Assembly: GCA_900555765.1 (NCBI GenBank)
Contig: USMA01000054.1
Coordinates: 1 to 6,540 of the forward strand
Origin: an uncultured Collinsella sp.
Lineage (GTDB): Bacteria > Actinomycetota > Coriobacteriia > Coriobacteriales > Coriobacteriaceae
Direction of reading: 5' to 3'
DNA length: 6,540 nt
Below the pieces are notes generated by a model that made no database searches, had not been told where the DNA came from, and saw only the letters and a program-made list of their open reading frames with translations. The position numbers were made by a program, and so were the translations under genes. Shown here piece by piece: positions 1 through 5,929 of this stretch (positions are counted from its first letter, which is position 1; the number at the start of each line of letters is the position of its first letter).

Positions 1-899
1 TGTTGAAATAGAACAGCGATGCGCGCTTGCTTCGACATGGGACGAGTGCTTGATTCAATTAAGGTACGCTGCTCGAGCTGTCGGTAGGCGGCCAGGGTTG
101 TTCCGAGCATGAAACGGATAAAGGGTACTTCGGTGTTTTGATTTTCATTCCATCCAGTGGAGCTTGCAGCGAGGGCGTTGTAGTAAAGCGCTTTGTTGTC
201 TTCAATAAGTCGCTCGATGCTGATGTAACGCGCAACGTCGTATCCAGTCTTTTCGAGCAGCAGCGTTGTAAGGAGCCGACTCATCCTGCCATTGCCATCG
301 TTGAAGGGATGAATGCTAACAAAATCGAAGATAAAGCGGAGCGATATAAGGAGGGGATCGCAAACTAGGCGAGATAAAGCATCGTTGAGGGACTGGCAGG
401 CTGCTTTAATAAGTCCCGGGGTTGCTAGAGCCGAAGGGGGCCTAAAGCGCACAAATCGATTACCTTGATCGTCAATGGAGACGATTTCGTTATCGCCATC
501 TTTCCAATGGCCTCCATACGAGATTGCCGTGTGCGCCATGAGGTCACGATGCAACTGCAGAATGACCGATGGCGTTACGGGAATGGAATCGTGTTGCTCG
601 TGAATAAGCGACAGCACATCTCGGTATCCAGCGATTTCTTCCTCTGCACGGGAGCTTGGCTTGGCGGAATACGCCATGATCGCTTTGAGTCTTTTTTGGG
701 TGGTAACAATTCCTTCAAGTCCGTTGGAGGACCGGGTGCTTTGGATCTTAGCCTCCTCCATTAGGGACGATAGAAGCTCGGGTTTGACTTGACTCAGAGC
801 AAGCTGACGGCCTTTATGCTCGCGTATCGAGAGGAGGAGGTTGGTGATTGGAGTTGCTTCGAGTTCCGCTGGGACTGTGGTGTAATCGAACTGGCGCAT
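1..899 (-). CDS. Fic-domain protein (probable AMP transferase), C-terminus cut by window edge
   Basis: My reading of the minus strand from ATG at 899 stays open to base 1, giving 299 codons with no stop. The start MRQFDYTTVPAEL resembles the Fic N-terminal domain. Residues 197-208 read HPFNDGNGRMSR, a full match to the Fic core HxFx(D/E)GNGRxxR, including the catalytic His197 and the nucleotide-phosphate loop. Residues 58-63 (SNGLEG) match the inhibitory motif (S/T)xxxE(G/N), with Glu62 as the expected inhibitory residue, so this looks like a self-inhibited class II Fic enzyme with an N-terminal inhibitory helix. Such proteins usually transfer AMP to a protein hydroxyl group; the target is unknown here. 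They typically run 330-380 residues and often end in a winged helix, which would lie outside the window. AAAGGAG at 904-910 supports the start. Codons such as ATA, TTA, CTA and AGG are commoner than in the lac genes, which hints at transfer. No antitoxin-like partner lies directly upstream. Confidence 0.9.
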   Translation of the reverse strand, partial: MRQFDYTTVPAELEATPITNLLLSIREHKGRQLALSQVKPELLSSLMEEAKIQSTRSSNGLEGIVTTQKRLKAIMAYSAKPSSRAEEEIAGYRDVLSLIHEQHDSIPVTPSVILQLHRDLMAHTAISYGGHWKDGDNEIVSIDDQGNRFVRFRPPSALATPGLIKAACQSLNDALSRLVCDPLLISLRFIFDFVSIHPFNDGNGRMSRLLTTLLLEKTGYDVARYISIERLIEDNKALYYNALAASSTGWNENQNTEVPFIRFMLGTTLAAYRQLEQRTLIESSTRPMSKQARIAVLFQ

Positions 900-907
900 G
901 CGGCTCC

Positions 908-982
908 TTTCGGTATCACGAACATACTTTCGATATCATAATATCATTAAATGATACCGAAAGTATGTTCGTGATACCGAAA
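908..982. repeat. 75-bp inverted repeat upstream of fic, probable promoter/operator
   Basis: Two 32-bp arms (908-939 and 951-982) are reverse complements with a single mismatch (A933 opposite C958) around an 11-bp AT-rich loop. Each arm carries the 11-mer TTTCGGTATCA twice, 20 bp apart (908 and 928 on the left, with a G-to-A change in the second; complements at 952 and 972 on the right). The result is four symmetric sites on two-turn spacing. The element starts just before the fic ribosome-binding site, so it covers the position expected for the promoter; the AT-rich core (934-956) also holds a 15-bp palindrome. An autoregulatory operator is the simplest reading. A mobile-element end or a structured leader is possible. 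Confidence 0.75.
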
Positions 983-1037
983 ACTAGAAACCATGCTTTA
1001 TAACTGCTTGGAAAGTTCGGATTTGACTATCTTATTG

Positions 1038-1092
1038 TCTCGATCTGTAACAGTTAGACGGTTAAAAGTGGGCTACGTGTTACAGATTGAGA
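1038..1092. repeat. 55-bp hairpin repeat, copy 1 (type A)
   Basis: The 15-bp arms TCTCGATCTGTAACA and TGTTACAGATTGAGA are complementary except for one G-T pair, and enclose a 25-bp interior. The interior can form a short second stem (TAGAC with GGCTA, one mismatch). It closely matches the copy at 5851-5905 and is followed 80 bp later by a type B copy. Its role is unknown. It is not a standard terminator because no T-tract follows on either strand. Confidence 0.8.
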
Positions 1093-1117
1093 TCTTTCAG
1101 CCCTGGTCGCCCGTTCG

Positions 1118-1172
1118 TCTAAATCTATAACAGTTAGGATTGAAAATCCCTGCTAGATGTTACAGATCGAGA
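1118..1172. repeat. 55-bp hairpin repeat, copy 2 (type B)
   Basis: The right arm TGTTACAGATCGAGA is intact. The left arm TCTAAATCTATAACA has drifted at three pairing positions. Pairing continues outward with CGTT (1112-1115) and AACG (1175-1178). The interior forms GGAT with ATCC around an A-rich loop. It resembles the copy at 5930-5984 more than its immediate neighbour, so the left pair (A then B) parallels the right pair. Confidence 0.75.
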
Positions 1173-1195
1173 TAAACGGCCTGCTCGGGCTCACC

Positions 1196-1244
1196 AAAAA
1201 CAAAAAAGGCCGCATGCGAACCCGTGGGGGATTCGCATGCGGCC
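1196..1244 (-). terminator. Rho-independent terminator of the lacE-lacG operon
   Basis: On the minus strand, 13 bases GGCCGCATGCGAA pair perfectly with TTCGCATGCGGCC (1232-1244 with 1208-1220) around an 11-base loop, followed by TTTTTTGTTTTT. It begins 23 bp beyond the lacG stop, so it should end the lac transcript. Confidence 0.93.
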
Positions 1245-1266
1245 GACAGGGGATACGCGGCTGAAG

Positions 1267-2688
1267 TTAGGCCATGAGCAGGCCGGTCTCCGCGACGTTC
1301 TTGTACCAGTACGCGCTCGCCTTGGGATAGCGCTTCTGGGTCTCAAAGTCGATGTAGAACAGGCCATAGCGCTTGTTATAGCCGTTGGTCCAGGAGAACT
1401 GGTCCTGCAGCGACCACACAAAGTAGCCGTCGACGTTCACGCCGCCGTCAATCGCCTTGAGGATCCATGCGAGATGCTGACGCATGTAGTCGATGCGAGG
1501 GGCGTCGTCGATAAAGCCGTCCTCGAAGTCGTCCTTATAGCCCATGCCGTTCTCGGTGATGTAGATTTTCTTGTAGTTGGGGTAATCGTTCTTAATGCGG
1601 AGCAGCAGGTCGTAGAGGCCTTCGGGATAGATAATCCAGTCCCAATCGGTGGTGGGTACGCCTTCGCGCACGCATGACTCGCCCACGCCCTTGAGGAACC
1701 AGCGCGAGGAGCCCTTGTCACCGGTGCCATTGTGGGTGATGTCGTTTTCGCCCTCGGCGGCACGCAGGAACTGGCACTTGTAGGTGTTGACGCCCAGGCA
1801 ATCGTTGTAGGGGAGCGCGGCGGTCAGCGCGGCGATGTCCTCGTCGCGGACGTCGAGCTCGCCGCCGGCGATATGGGCCAGCTTGGTCGCAGCCTCCATG
1901 GTGTCGGCTGCATAGTGGCCGCGGAAGGTGGCGTCGAGTACCCAGCGGTTGTTGATGACGTCGGCCATGCGAGCTGCCTCGCAGTCGGTGGCGTTGTTGG
2001 GGTCGAGGGGATACTTGGGCTCCAGGTTCTGGACAATGCCGATCTCGCCCTCAAAGCCGCCCTCGTGGAAGGCGACGACGGCCTTGGCATGGGCCACCAT
2101 CATGTTGTGCATGAGCTGGAAGGCCTTATCCAGGCGATACTTCTCGCCGTGCGGCCAGTTGCCGACGATAAAGCTGCCCTCGGCGGTCGCGGGAAGCTCG
2201 TTAAAGGTAAACCAGTGCTTGACCTCGGTGAACTCGGCAAAGCAGAACTTGGCGTACTCGACAAAGGCGTCGATCGTCGTGCGCGTCAGGAAGCCCTCGC
2301 CGCCGTTCTGGTAAAAGGCCTCGGGCGTATCAAAGTGATCGAGCGTGACATAGGGGATAACGCCGGCTTTATTGCAGGTGGCAAAGAGCTCGTGATAGAA
2401 GGCAACACCCTCGGGGTTAATCTCACCAGTGCCGCTGGGGAAGATACGGCTCCAAGCGATGGAGACACGAATGCCGTTGATGCCGAAGCGCTGGCACAGG
2501 TCGATATCGACCGGGTACTTGTTGTAGAAATCGCTTGCGGGGTCGGGGGAGAAACGGCCCTGAGCAGCCAGGAAATCGTCCCAGGGCACTTTGCCCTTGC
2601 CGTGTGTACGGGTCTCGCCCTCAACCTGGTAAGCAGCGGTGGCGCCGCCAAACACAAAGCCGTCGGGGAACTGCATGGGGTTGGTCAT
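1267..2688 (-). CDS. lacG: 6-phospho-beta-galactosidase, glycoside hydrolase family 1
   Basis: This cytoplasmic 473-residue enzyme would hydrolyse lactose 6-phosphate (or a related phosphorylated beta-galactoside) to galactose 6-phosphate and glucose. The GH1 barrel spans the whole protein. TFNE at 161-164 gives the acid/base Glu164, and ITENG at 377-381 gives the nucleophile Glu379. FSWTNGYNKRY at 431-441 contains Ser432, Lys439 and Tyr441, matching the phosphate-binding Ser428, Lys435 and Tyr437 that I recall for Lactococcus LacG. Trp433 beside the serine is the residue associated with galactose over glucose preference. Stretches such as ASDFYNKYPVD, TDWDWII and NYKKIYITENG are nearly those of LacG, and the length is normal for the family (about 468). 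The start is supported by AAAGGA roughly 7 bases before the ATG. It follows lacE by 75 bp on the same strand and ends at a strong terminator. 6-phospho-beta-glucosidase is the main alternative. Confidence 0.9.
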   Translation of the reverse strand: MTNPMQFPDGFVFGGATAAYQVEGETRTHGKGKVPWDDFLAAQGRFSPDPASDFYNKYPVDIDLCQRFGINGIRVSIAWSRIFPSGTGEINPEGVAFYHELFATCNKAGVIPYVTLDHFDTPEAFYQNGGEGFLTRTTIDAFVEYAKFCFAEFTEVKHWFTFNELPATAEGSFIVGNWPHGEKYRLDKAFQLMHNMMVAHAKAVVAFHEGGFEGEIGIVQNLEPKYPLDPNNATDCEAARMADVINNRWVLDATFRGHYAADTMEAATKLAHIAGGELDVRDEDIAALTAALPYNDCLGVNTYKCQFLRAAEGENDITHNGTGDKGSSRWFLKGVGESCVREGVPTTDWDWIIYPEGLYDLLLRIKNDYPNYKKIYITENGMGYKDDFEDGFIDDAPRIDYMRQHLAWILKAIDGGVNVDGYFVWSLQDQFSWTNGYNKRYGLFYIDFETQKRYPKASAYWYKNVAETGLLMA

Positions 2689-2722
2689 GAGTCATCCTTT
2701 CTGTGGGATACGAATAGGGAGA

Positions 2723-2749
2723 GGTGCCCGAACCGGGAATCCGGGCACC
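2723..2749 (-). other. Intercistronic hairpin between lacE and lacG
   Basis: GGTGCCCG (2723-2730) pairs perfectly with CGGGCACC (2742-2749) around an 11-base loop that itself holds CCGGG. No T-tract follows in the direction of transcription, so it is probably not an efficient terminator. It could protect or separate the lacE and lacG parts of the mRNA. Confidence 0.55.
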
Positions 2750-2763
2750 AACAGAGGGAGGAA

Positions 2764-3408
2764 CTAGTCGAGGTTCTCGCGGAGCCACTTGATGGCGCCA
2801 GCGGGGTCGCGAGTAAGGTCGATATATTCCTTACCGCGGGGAGCGAGCAGCTTAATGCCCAGGCGATCGGTGTCGGCCTTCATGTCGTTGTAGTAGCTAC
2901 GAACCTGCGGGGCGAGCACGATAACGTCGTACTGATCCATGATGGCAGTGTGCTGGCCATAGGCGCCTGCGGAGGAAGCGATGTTCTCTCCGGTCTGCGC
3001 AGCACCTTCCTTGATGGCGTTGGCGAGCATGGCAGAGGTGCCGGCGCCGGCGCACAGGACGAGGACCTTCAGACCATCAACATCCTTCTTAGCGGATGCG
3101 TCGGCGGCGGGCTCGGGCTGATCGGCGACAGGCTTGCTGTCGGCGGCAGCGGCGGTCGGCTCGACGGAAGCGGTGGTCTGCTCGACAGCGGGCGCAGAGG
3201 TGCTGGCGGCGATGGTGGCAGCACCATCGGACTCGAGACCCAGCTCGGCGGCGCGCTCGGCCTCCTGGTCGCAGAGCAGCTTATCGTATGCCTTCAAGAA
3301 CGGCAGGTAGATGATGGCGTCCAGCAAGATGATGATCGCGACAAATACCAGGGCGATAAGCTGGAAGTTCGTGGTGATGAAGATACCGATGGGGCAGGGG
3401 TAGCCCAA
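2764..3408 (-). CDS. lacE: EIIB half (plus last EIIC helix) of frameshifted lactose PTS permease
   Basis: This reading frame continues the EIIC protein after a one-base shift. Counting from the first in-frame TTG at 3408, residues 6-42 (PIGIFITTNFQ through YLPFLKAYD) are the last EIIC membrane segment. An Ala/Thr/Pro/Glu-rich linker spans about 50-108. Residues 112-214 form the lactose-type EIIB domain, in which VLVLCAGAGTS places the phosphate-accepting Cys119. EIIB takes phosphate from EIIA and passes it to the sugar carried by EIIC. No ribosome-binding site precedes the TTG and the membrane segment has no independent function, so this is not a separate gene but the displaced C-terminus of lacE. 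It yields EIIB only if the frame is intact in reality (sequence error) or the ribosome shifts. The intact EIICB would be about 592 residues, close to Lactococcus LacE (568). Confidence 0.85.
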   Translation of the reverse strand: MGYPCPIGIFITTNFQLIALVFVAIIILLDAIIYLPFLKAYDKLLCDQEAERAAELGLESDGAATIAASTSAPAVEQTTASVEPTAAAADSKPVADQPEPAADASAKKDVDGLKVLVLCAGAGTSAMLANAIKEGAAQTGENIASSAGAYGQHTAIMDQYDVIVLAPQVRSYYNDMKADTDRLGIKLLAPRGKEYIDLTRDPAGAIKWLRENLD

Positions 3409-4541
3409 GGCACCACGAAGGAGAAGCCGTTCATGCCCACGTTGTCGATAAAGAACTTGGCAATACTTACGTTGACGCAGCCGGCGGCAACAAAGGGGAT
3501 GAGCATGTAGGGGTTAAGGATCATCGGCGCGCCAAAGAGCAGCGGTTCGTTGACGGCGAAGGCAACAGGAACGATCGAGGCCTTACCGACGGCTTTGAGC
3601 TGCTTGGACTTCATAAAGAGAATCAGCAGAAGCGGCACGATGAACGTGGCGCCGGTGCCGCCGAACTCACCCACGAGCGACATGTTGAAGGTGAGGGAGT
3701 GGGCGGGGTGACCACCGGCCAGCAGAACCTGCAGGTTCTCGGCCTGGTTGGCAAGACGGATGGGGTCGATGCCCGGCTGGACGATCGAGGGGCCGTGGAC
3801 GCCGATGAACCAGAAGAACGCGGTGGCTGCCTGAATAAGGATGAGTCCGGGGTAGGTCTCTGCTGCAGTGAAGAGCGGGGAGAGCAGCTTGATGAGCAGC
3901 TCGGAGAACGGAACGCCCATGAGGTTGCGCACGACGACATCGATGATGCCGCAGATGATGACGGCGCCGCCAAAGGGGATGATGTCGCGGAAGTTCTGAG
4001 CGATGGCGCCCGGGACCTCCTTGGGCAGCTTAATGGTCAGATCACGCGAGACGCAGAATTTATAGACCCACACGGTAATGAACGCTGCGATATAGGCCGA
4101 GAACAGACCGCGTGTACCCATGCTGGTGCAATCGAAGACCGAAAGCTCGGAGCCGTTGAACTTGGTGGTGAACTGCGTAACAGCGAGCAGCAGCATGCTG
4201 CACTGGGCGGCAACCATGGTGGAGCCGTCGTTGAGCACCTTGCCGGCGGGCATGCGACGGTTCATGGAAGCCGTAAAGTTCTTGGCGGTGGTGCCGGCAA
4301 CCATGATGCCCATGACGCCCATGGTGAAGTTGTACAGCTTGTTGCACCAGTCGATGAGCGGCTGGGGCAACGTGATTCCAACTACGCCGGGAAGGGTGGC
4401 GATCAGCAGAAAGATCGAAGAGGTAAGGACGATGGGCATGCACCCAAGGAATCCGTCTTTGATGGCCTGGAGGTAGATGTTTCTCGAGATCTTCTCGAAG
4501 AACGGTTGATGCTTTTCGAGCATCTTTACGATGGCGTCCAT
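3294..4541 (-). CDS. lacE: Lactose-family PTS permease EIIC, C-terminus lost by frameshift
   Basis: This is the membrane channel part of a lactose-specific EIICB: it binds and translocates the sugar while EIIB phosphorylates it. FFEKISRNIYLQAIKDGF (14-31), AFFWFIGVHGPSIVQPGI and NEPLLFGAPMILNP are strong LacE/CelB-family signatures, with many hydrophobic segments between about 33 and 365. The family match runs to VVPWATPAP (about residue 383). The remaining ~32 residues are Ser-rich and unrelated, because the frame is broken at about 3391-3400; the true continuation lies in the other frame to 2764. The start ATG has AAAGGAG at 4546-4552. The gene is first in the operon, transcribed away from the LacI-type regulator, with lacG downstream. 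No EIIA (LacF) is nearby. A cellobiose-type permease is an alternative, but the pairing with LacG and the fused C-terminal EIIB favour lactose. Confidence 0.87.
   Translation of the reverse strand: MDAIVKMLEKHQPFFEKISRNIYLQAIKDGFLGCMPIVLTSSIFLLIATLPGVVGITLPQPLIDWCNKLYNFTMGVMGIMVAGTTAKNFTASMNRRMPAGKVLNDGSTMVAAQCSMLLLAVTQFTTKFNGSELSVFDCTSMGTRGLFSAYIAAFITVWVYKFCVSRDLTIKLPKEVPGAIAQNFRDIIPFGGAVIICGIIDVVVRNLMGVPFSELLIKLLSPLFTAAETYPGLILIQAATAFFWFIGVHGPSIVQPGIDPIRLANQAENLQVLLAGGHPAHSLTFNMSLVGEFGGTGATFIVPLLLILFMKSKQLKAVGKASIVPVAFAVNEPLLFGAPMILNPYMLIPFVAAGCVNVSIAKFFIDNVGMNGFSFVVPWATPAPSVSSSPRTSSLSPWYLSRSSSCWTPSSTCRS
3391..3400 (-). other. lacE: Frameshift site in lacE (CCCC TG CCCC)
   Basis: The coding strand reads ACC CCT GCC CCA TCG here. 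Adding one C to either C-run gives ACC CCT GCC CCC ATC GGT or ACC CCC TGC CCC ATC GGT, which restores the family sequence TP(A/C)PIGIF and joins EIIC to EIIB. A one-base deletion, a sequencing error in a C-run, or -1 recoding would all fit. No canonical X XXY YYZ slippery heptamer is in the reading frame, so recoding is the least likely. Confidence 0.85.
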
Positions 4542-4618
4542 AGAGCTCCTTTGCTACTTGATGCGCGATGCATGTGGATGGAACTGGTCGTCGATGGATG
4601 GTCAGGACTGCCCGGAAA

Positions 4619-4637
4619 CCTTCCTGCTTAAGGAAGG
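4619..4637 (-). other. Small hairpin in the probable lacE 5' leader
   Basis: CCTTCC (4619-4624) pairs with GGAAGG (4632-4637) around a 7-base loop, just downstream of the palindromic operator in the lacE direction. It is too short for a recognised riboswitch or antiterminator and has no T-tract. It may be incidental. Confidence 0.3.
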
Positions 4638-4642
4638 CATTG

Positions 4643-4666
4643 CGAAATGACAACGTTGTCATTTCG
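4643..4666. promoter_or_regulatory. Perfect 24-bp palindrome, probable LacI-family operator
   Basis: CGAAATGACAAC is followed directly by its exact reverse complement. The centre is a CG step, as is usual for LacI/GalR-family operators, and the site lies between lacE and the divergent LacI-type gene. It is 101 bp before the lacE start, in or near the lacE promoter. Repression of lacE-lacG by the neighbouring regulator is inferred, not shown. Confidence 0.75.
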
Positions 4667-4668
4667 TT

Positions 4669-4679
4669 AATGACAACGT
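4669..4679 (+). promoter_or_regulatory. Second operator half-site
   Basis: AATGACAACGT repeats the left half of the palindrome, with its CG centre 23 bp (about two helical turns) from the palindrome centre. The other half is degenerate. It could let a second dimer bind cooperatively or be a decayed duplicate. Confidence 0.5.
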
Positions 4680-4703
4680 AAGACATTTTTGGAAGAGCAA
4701 CAA
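4675..4703 (-). promoter_or_regulatory. Candidate lacE promoter
   Basis: On the minus strand TTGTTG (4703-4698) and TACGTT (4680-4675) are 17 bp apart. The -10 match is weak, but its start point would fall at the edge of the 24-bp palindrome, the classic repressor arrangement. TTGTCA at 4653-4648 is another possible -35, with a poorer -10. Confidence 0.3.
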
Positions 4704-4747
4704 GGATATACGGGTGAGCGGTCGATATTGTCCGGTAAACGGTTGAT

Positions 4748-4774
4748 TTGTCAGTCGGGCAGGTAGTGTATGCT
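4748..4774 (+). promoter_or_regulatory. Candidate promoter of the LacI-type gene
   Basis: TTGTCA (4748-4753) and TATGCT (4769-4774) have good hexamer matches but only 15 bp between them. The start point would be near 4781, leaving a leader of about 35 bases. TTGTCA also equals an operator half-site core, so autoregulation is possible. Confidence 0.4.
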
Positions 4775-4807
4775 AGAACGCAAAAAGCAAGCGATGCAAA
4801 ACCGACT

Positions 4808-4811
4808 GGAG
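4808..4811 (+). promoter_or_regulatory. Ribosome-binding site that selects the GTG start of the LacI-type gene
   Basis: GGAG lies 5 bases before GTG at 4817 but 14 bases before ATG at 4826. The spacing therefore favours the GTG. Confidence 0.55.
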
Positions 4812-4816
4812 AAGTA

Positions 4817-5827
4817 GTGGCAACGATGGACAAGAAAAATGTCTCAATGAACGATGTGGCGATTGCTGCGGGTGTTTCTCTCAAGACGGTTTCGCGTGTG
4901 ATCAACGAGCCCGATAGCGTGCGAGAGTCGACACGCGATAAGGTTCATTCCGCAATGGAGGCGCTCGGGTTTCGAACCAACTTTGCCGCGCGTTCGCTCA
5001 AGTTGGGCCGTTACGGGTGCATTGGCGTGGTGCTGTTCCACTTGTCGGGCGGTGCCGTGGACATGATTGACGGTATCGCAGATGCCGCCGAAGACCGCGG
5101 CTTTGCGCTCACGATGATCAAAAAGCGGGCGGGGGAGAAGATGACCCTTGCCGAAGCGGCGCGTAGGATGTCGCAGCTGCCTGTTGATGGCATGATCTTC
5201 AACCTGCGTCAGATGGTCGATGACTTTGATACTTTTGAGGCACCGAAAGACCTCAAGACGGTGATTAACACACCGATGGAACAACCAACCAGCTCCACCG
5301 TCAGTGACGACCAAGAGGGCGGCGCGCGCATGGCGTGCGAGTACTTCTTGAACCACGGGCATAAAAACGTGTACTTCGTCTCTGGTAAGAAAGAGTCGTT
5401 GTCGAGCCAGTGCCGTATGAAAGGTTGGCGTGCGGCACTCGAGGCGCGTGGCATTGAGCCGCCCGAGCCTCTGCAAGGCGATTGGAATGCGGATAGTGGC
5501 TATGCCGCGGGCCTTGTGCTTGCCGATAAGCCCGATTGCACGGCGGTCCTCGCTGCTAACTACTGCATGGCAAACGGCGTGATGATGGCTCTACGTTACA
5601 TAGTGCTCAGTGTGCCCAATGATGTGTCCGTGATCGGCTTCGACGATGAGCTCTATAAGACGATTCCCAACTCGATTCTGACGTCGGTGAAGTTTCGCCA
5701 CCGCGAGCTGGGCGTCCGTGCGCTCAACGAGGTCGTCGCGGGTCTGGAAGCTCCGAGCTCCAGAAGCCGTACGCTCGTCTCGGGCGTGTTGGTCGAGCGT
5801 TCCAGCGTAAAGGACTTGCGGGCGTAG
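4817..5827 (+). CDS. LacI-family transcriptional regulator of the lac operon
   Basis: This is a 336-residue DNA-binding repressor of normal LacI length. Residues 10-32 (SMNDVAIAAGVSLKTVSRVINEP) form the helix-turn-helix, with SLKTVSRV as the recognition helix. NFAARSLK carries the hinge helix and its minor-groove Leu. From GCIGVVLF onward comes a periplasmic-binding-protein-like sensor domain, ending with the typical VSVIGFDDELY and a SVKFRHRELGVRAL segment. It is divergent from lacE and faces a perfect 24-bp palindrome, so it most likely represses lacE-lacG and responds to a sugar or sugar phosphate; the ligand cannot be read from the sequence. GTG at 4817 is chosen on ribosome-binding-site spacing; ATG at 4826 (333 residues) is a close alternative. 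A TTG at 4748 lies in the probable promoter and is unlikely. Classical lactococcal lac operons use the DeoR-type LacR, so control here is different. Confidence 0.88.
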   Translation: MATMDKKNVSMNDVAIAAGVSLKTVSRVINEPDSVRESTRDKVHSAMEALGFRTNFAARSLKLGRYGCIGVVLFHLSGGAVDMIDGIADAAEDRGFALTMIKKRAGEKMTLAEAARRMSQLPVDGMIFNLRQMVDDFDTFEAPKDLKTVINTPMEQPTSSTVSDDQEGGARMACEYFLNHGHKNVYFVSGKKESLSSQCRMKGWRAALEARGIEPPEPLQGDWNADSGYAAGLVLADKPDCTAVLAANYCMANGVMMALRYIVLSVPNDVSVIGFDDELYKTIPNSILTSVKFRHRELGVRALNEVVAGLEAPSSRSRTLVSGVLVERSSVKDLRA

Positions 5828-5850
5828 ACGTGCTCGGCCTATTCCGTTTG

Positions 5851-5905
5851 TCTCGATCTGTAACAACTAGACGGTCAAAAGTGGTCTACATGTTACAGAT
5901 TGAGA
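5851..5905. repeat. 55-bp hairpin repeat, copy 3 (type A)
   Basis: It has the same arms as copy 1 (TCTCGATCTGTAACA and TGTTACAGATTGAGA). The interior differs from copy 1 at only five positions and forms a perfect inner stem, TAGAC with GTCTA. It starts 23 bp after the regulator stop. TTTT follows at 5906-5909, too weak to call a terminator alone. Confidence 0.8.
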
Positions 5906-5929
5906 TTTTCGGCTTGGCCTGTGCGTTCA

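Noticed and set aside
465..764. Plus-strand open frames within 138-764
   Set aside because: They are antisense to the Fic coding frame, which carries the intact catalytic motif.
1038..1172. Reading the 55-bp repeats as a CRISPR array
   Set aside because: There are only two units per site, each is itself a long hairpin, the spacers at the two loci resemble each other, and no cas genes are present.
3391..3400. Programmed -1 frameshift in lacE
   Set aside because: No in-frame slippery heptamer and no obvious downstream stimulatory structure. A mutation or sequence error is simpler.
1732..3510. A long (592-codon) plus-strand open frame
   Set aside because: It runs antisense across lacG and lacE, has a low-complexity Gly/Val/Asp composition and no domain signature. 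It is a shadow of GC-rich minus-strand genes with clear family matches.
3699..4631. A 310-codon plus-strand open frame opposite lacE
   Set aside because: Antisense to well-conserved EIIC sequence, with composition typical of a mirror frame and no recognisable motif.
4721..4748. Possible catabolite-control (cre-like) site around GGTAAACGGTTGA
   Set aside because: Only a partial match to the consensus, not palindromic enough to support, and CcpA control in this lineage is unproven.
4770..4817. 15-codon mini-ORF (MLERKKQAMQNRLEK) whose stop overlaps the GTG of the LacI-type gene
   Set aside because: Its ATG lies inside the likely -10 hexamer, so it would not be in the transcript from that promoter, and it has no ribosome-binding site. 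It is worth revisiting only if an upstream start site is mapped.
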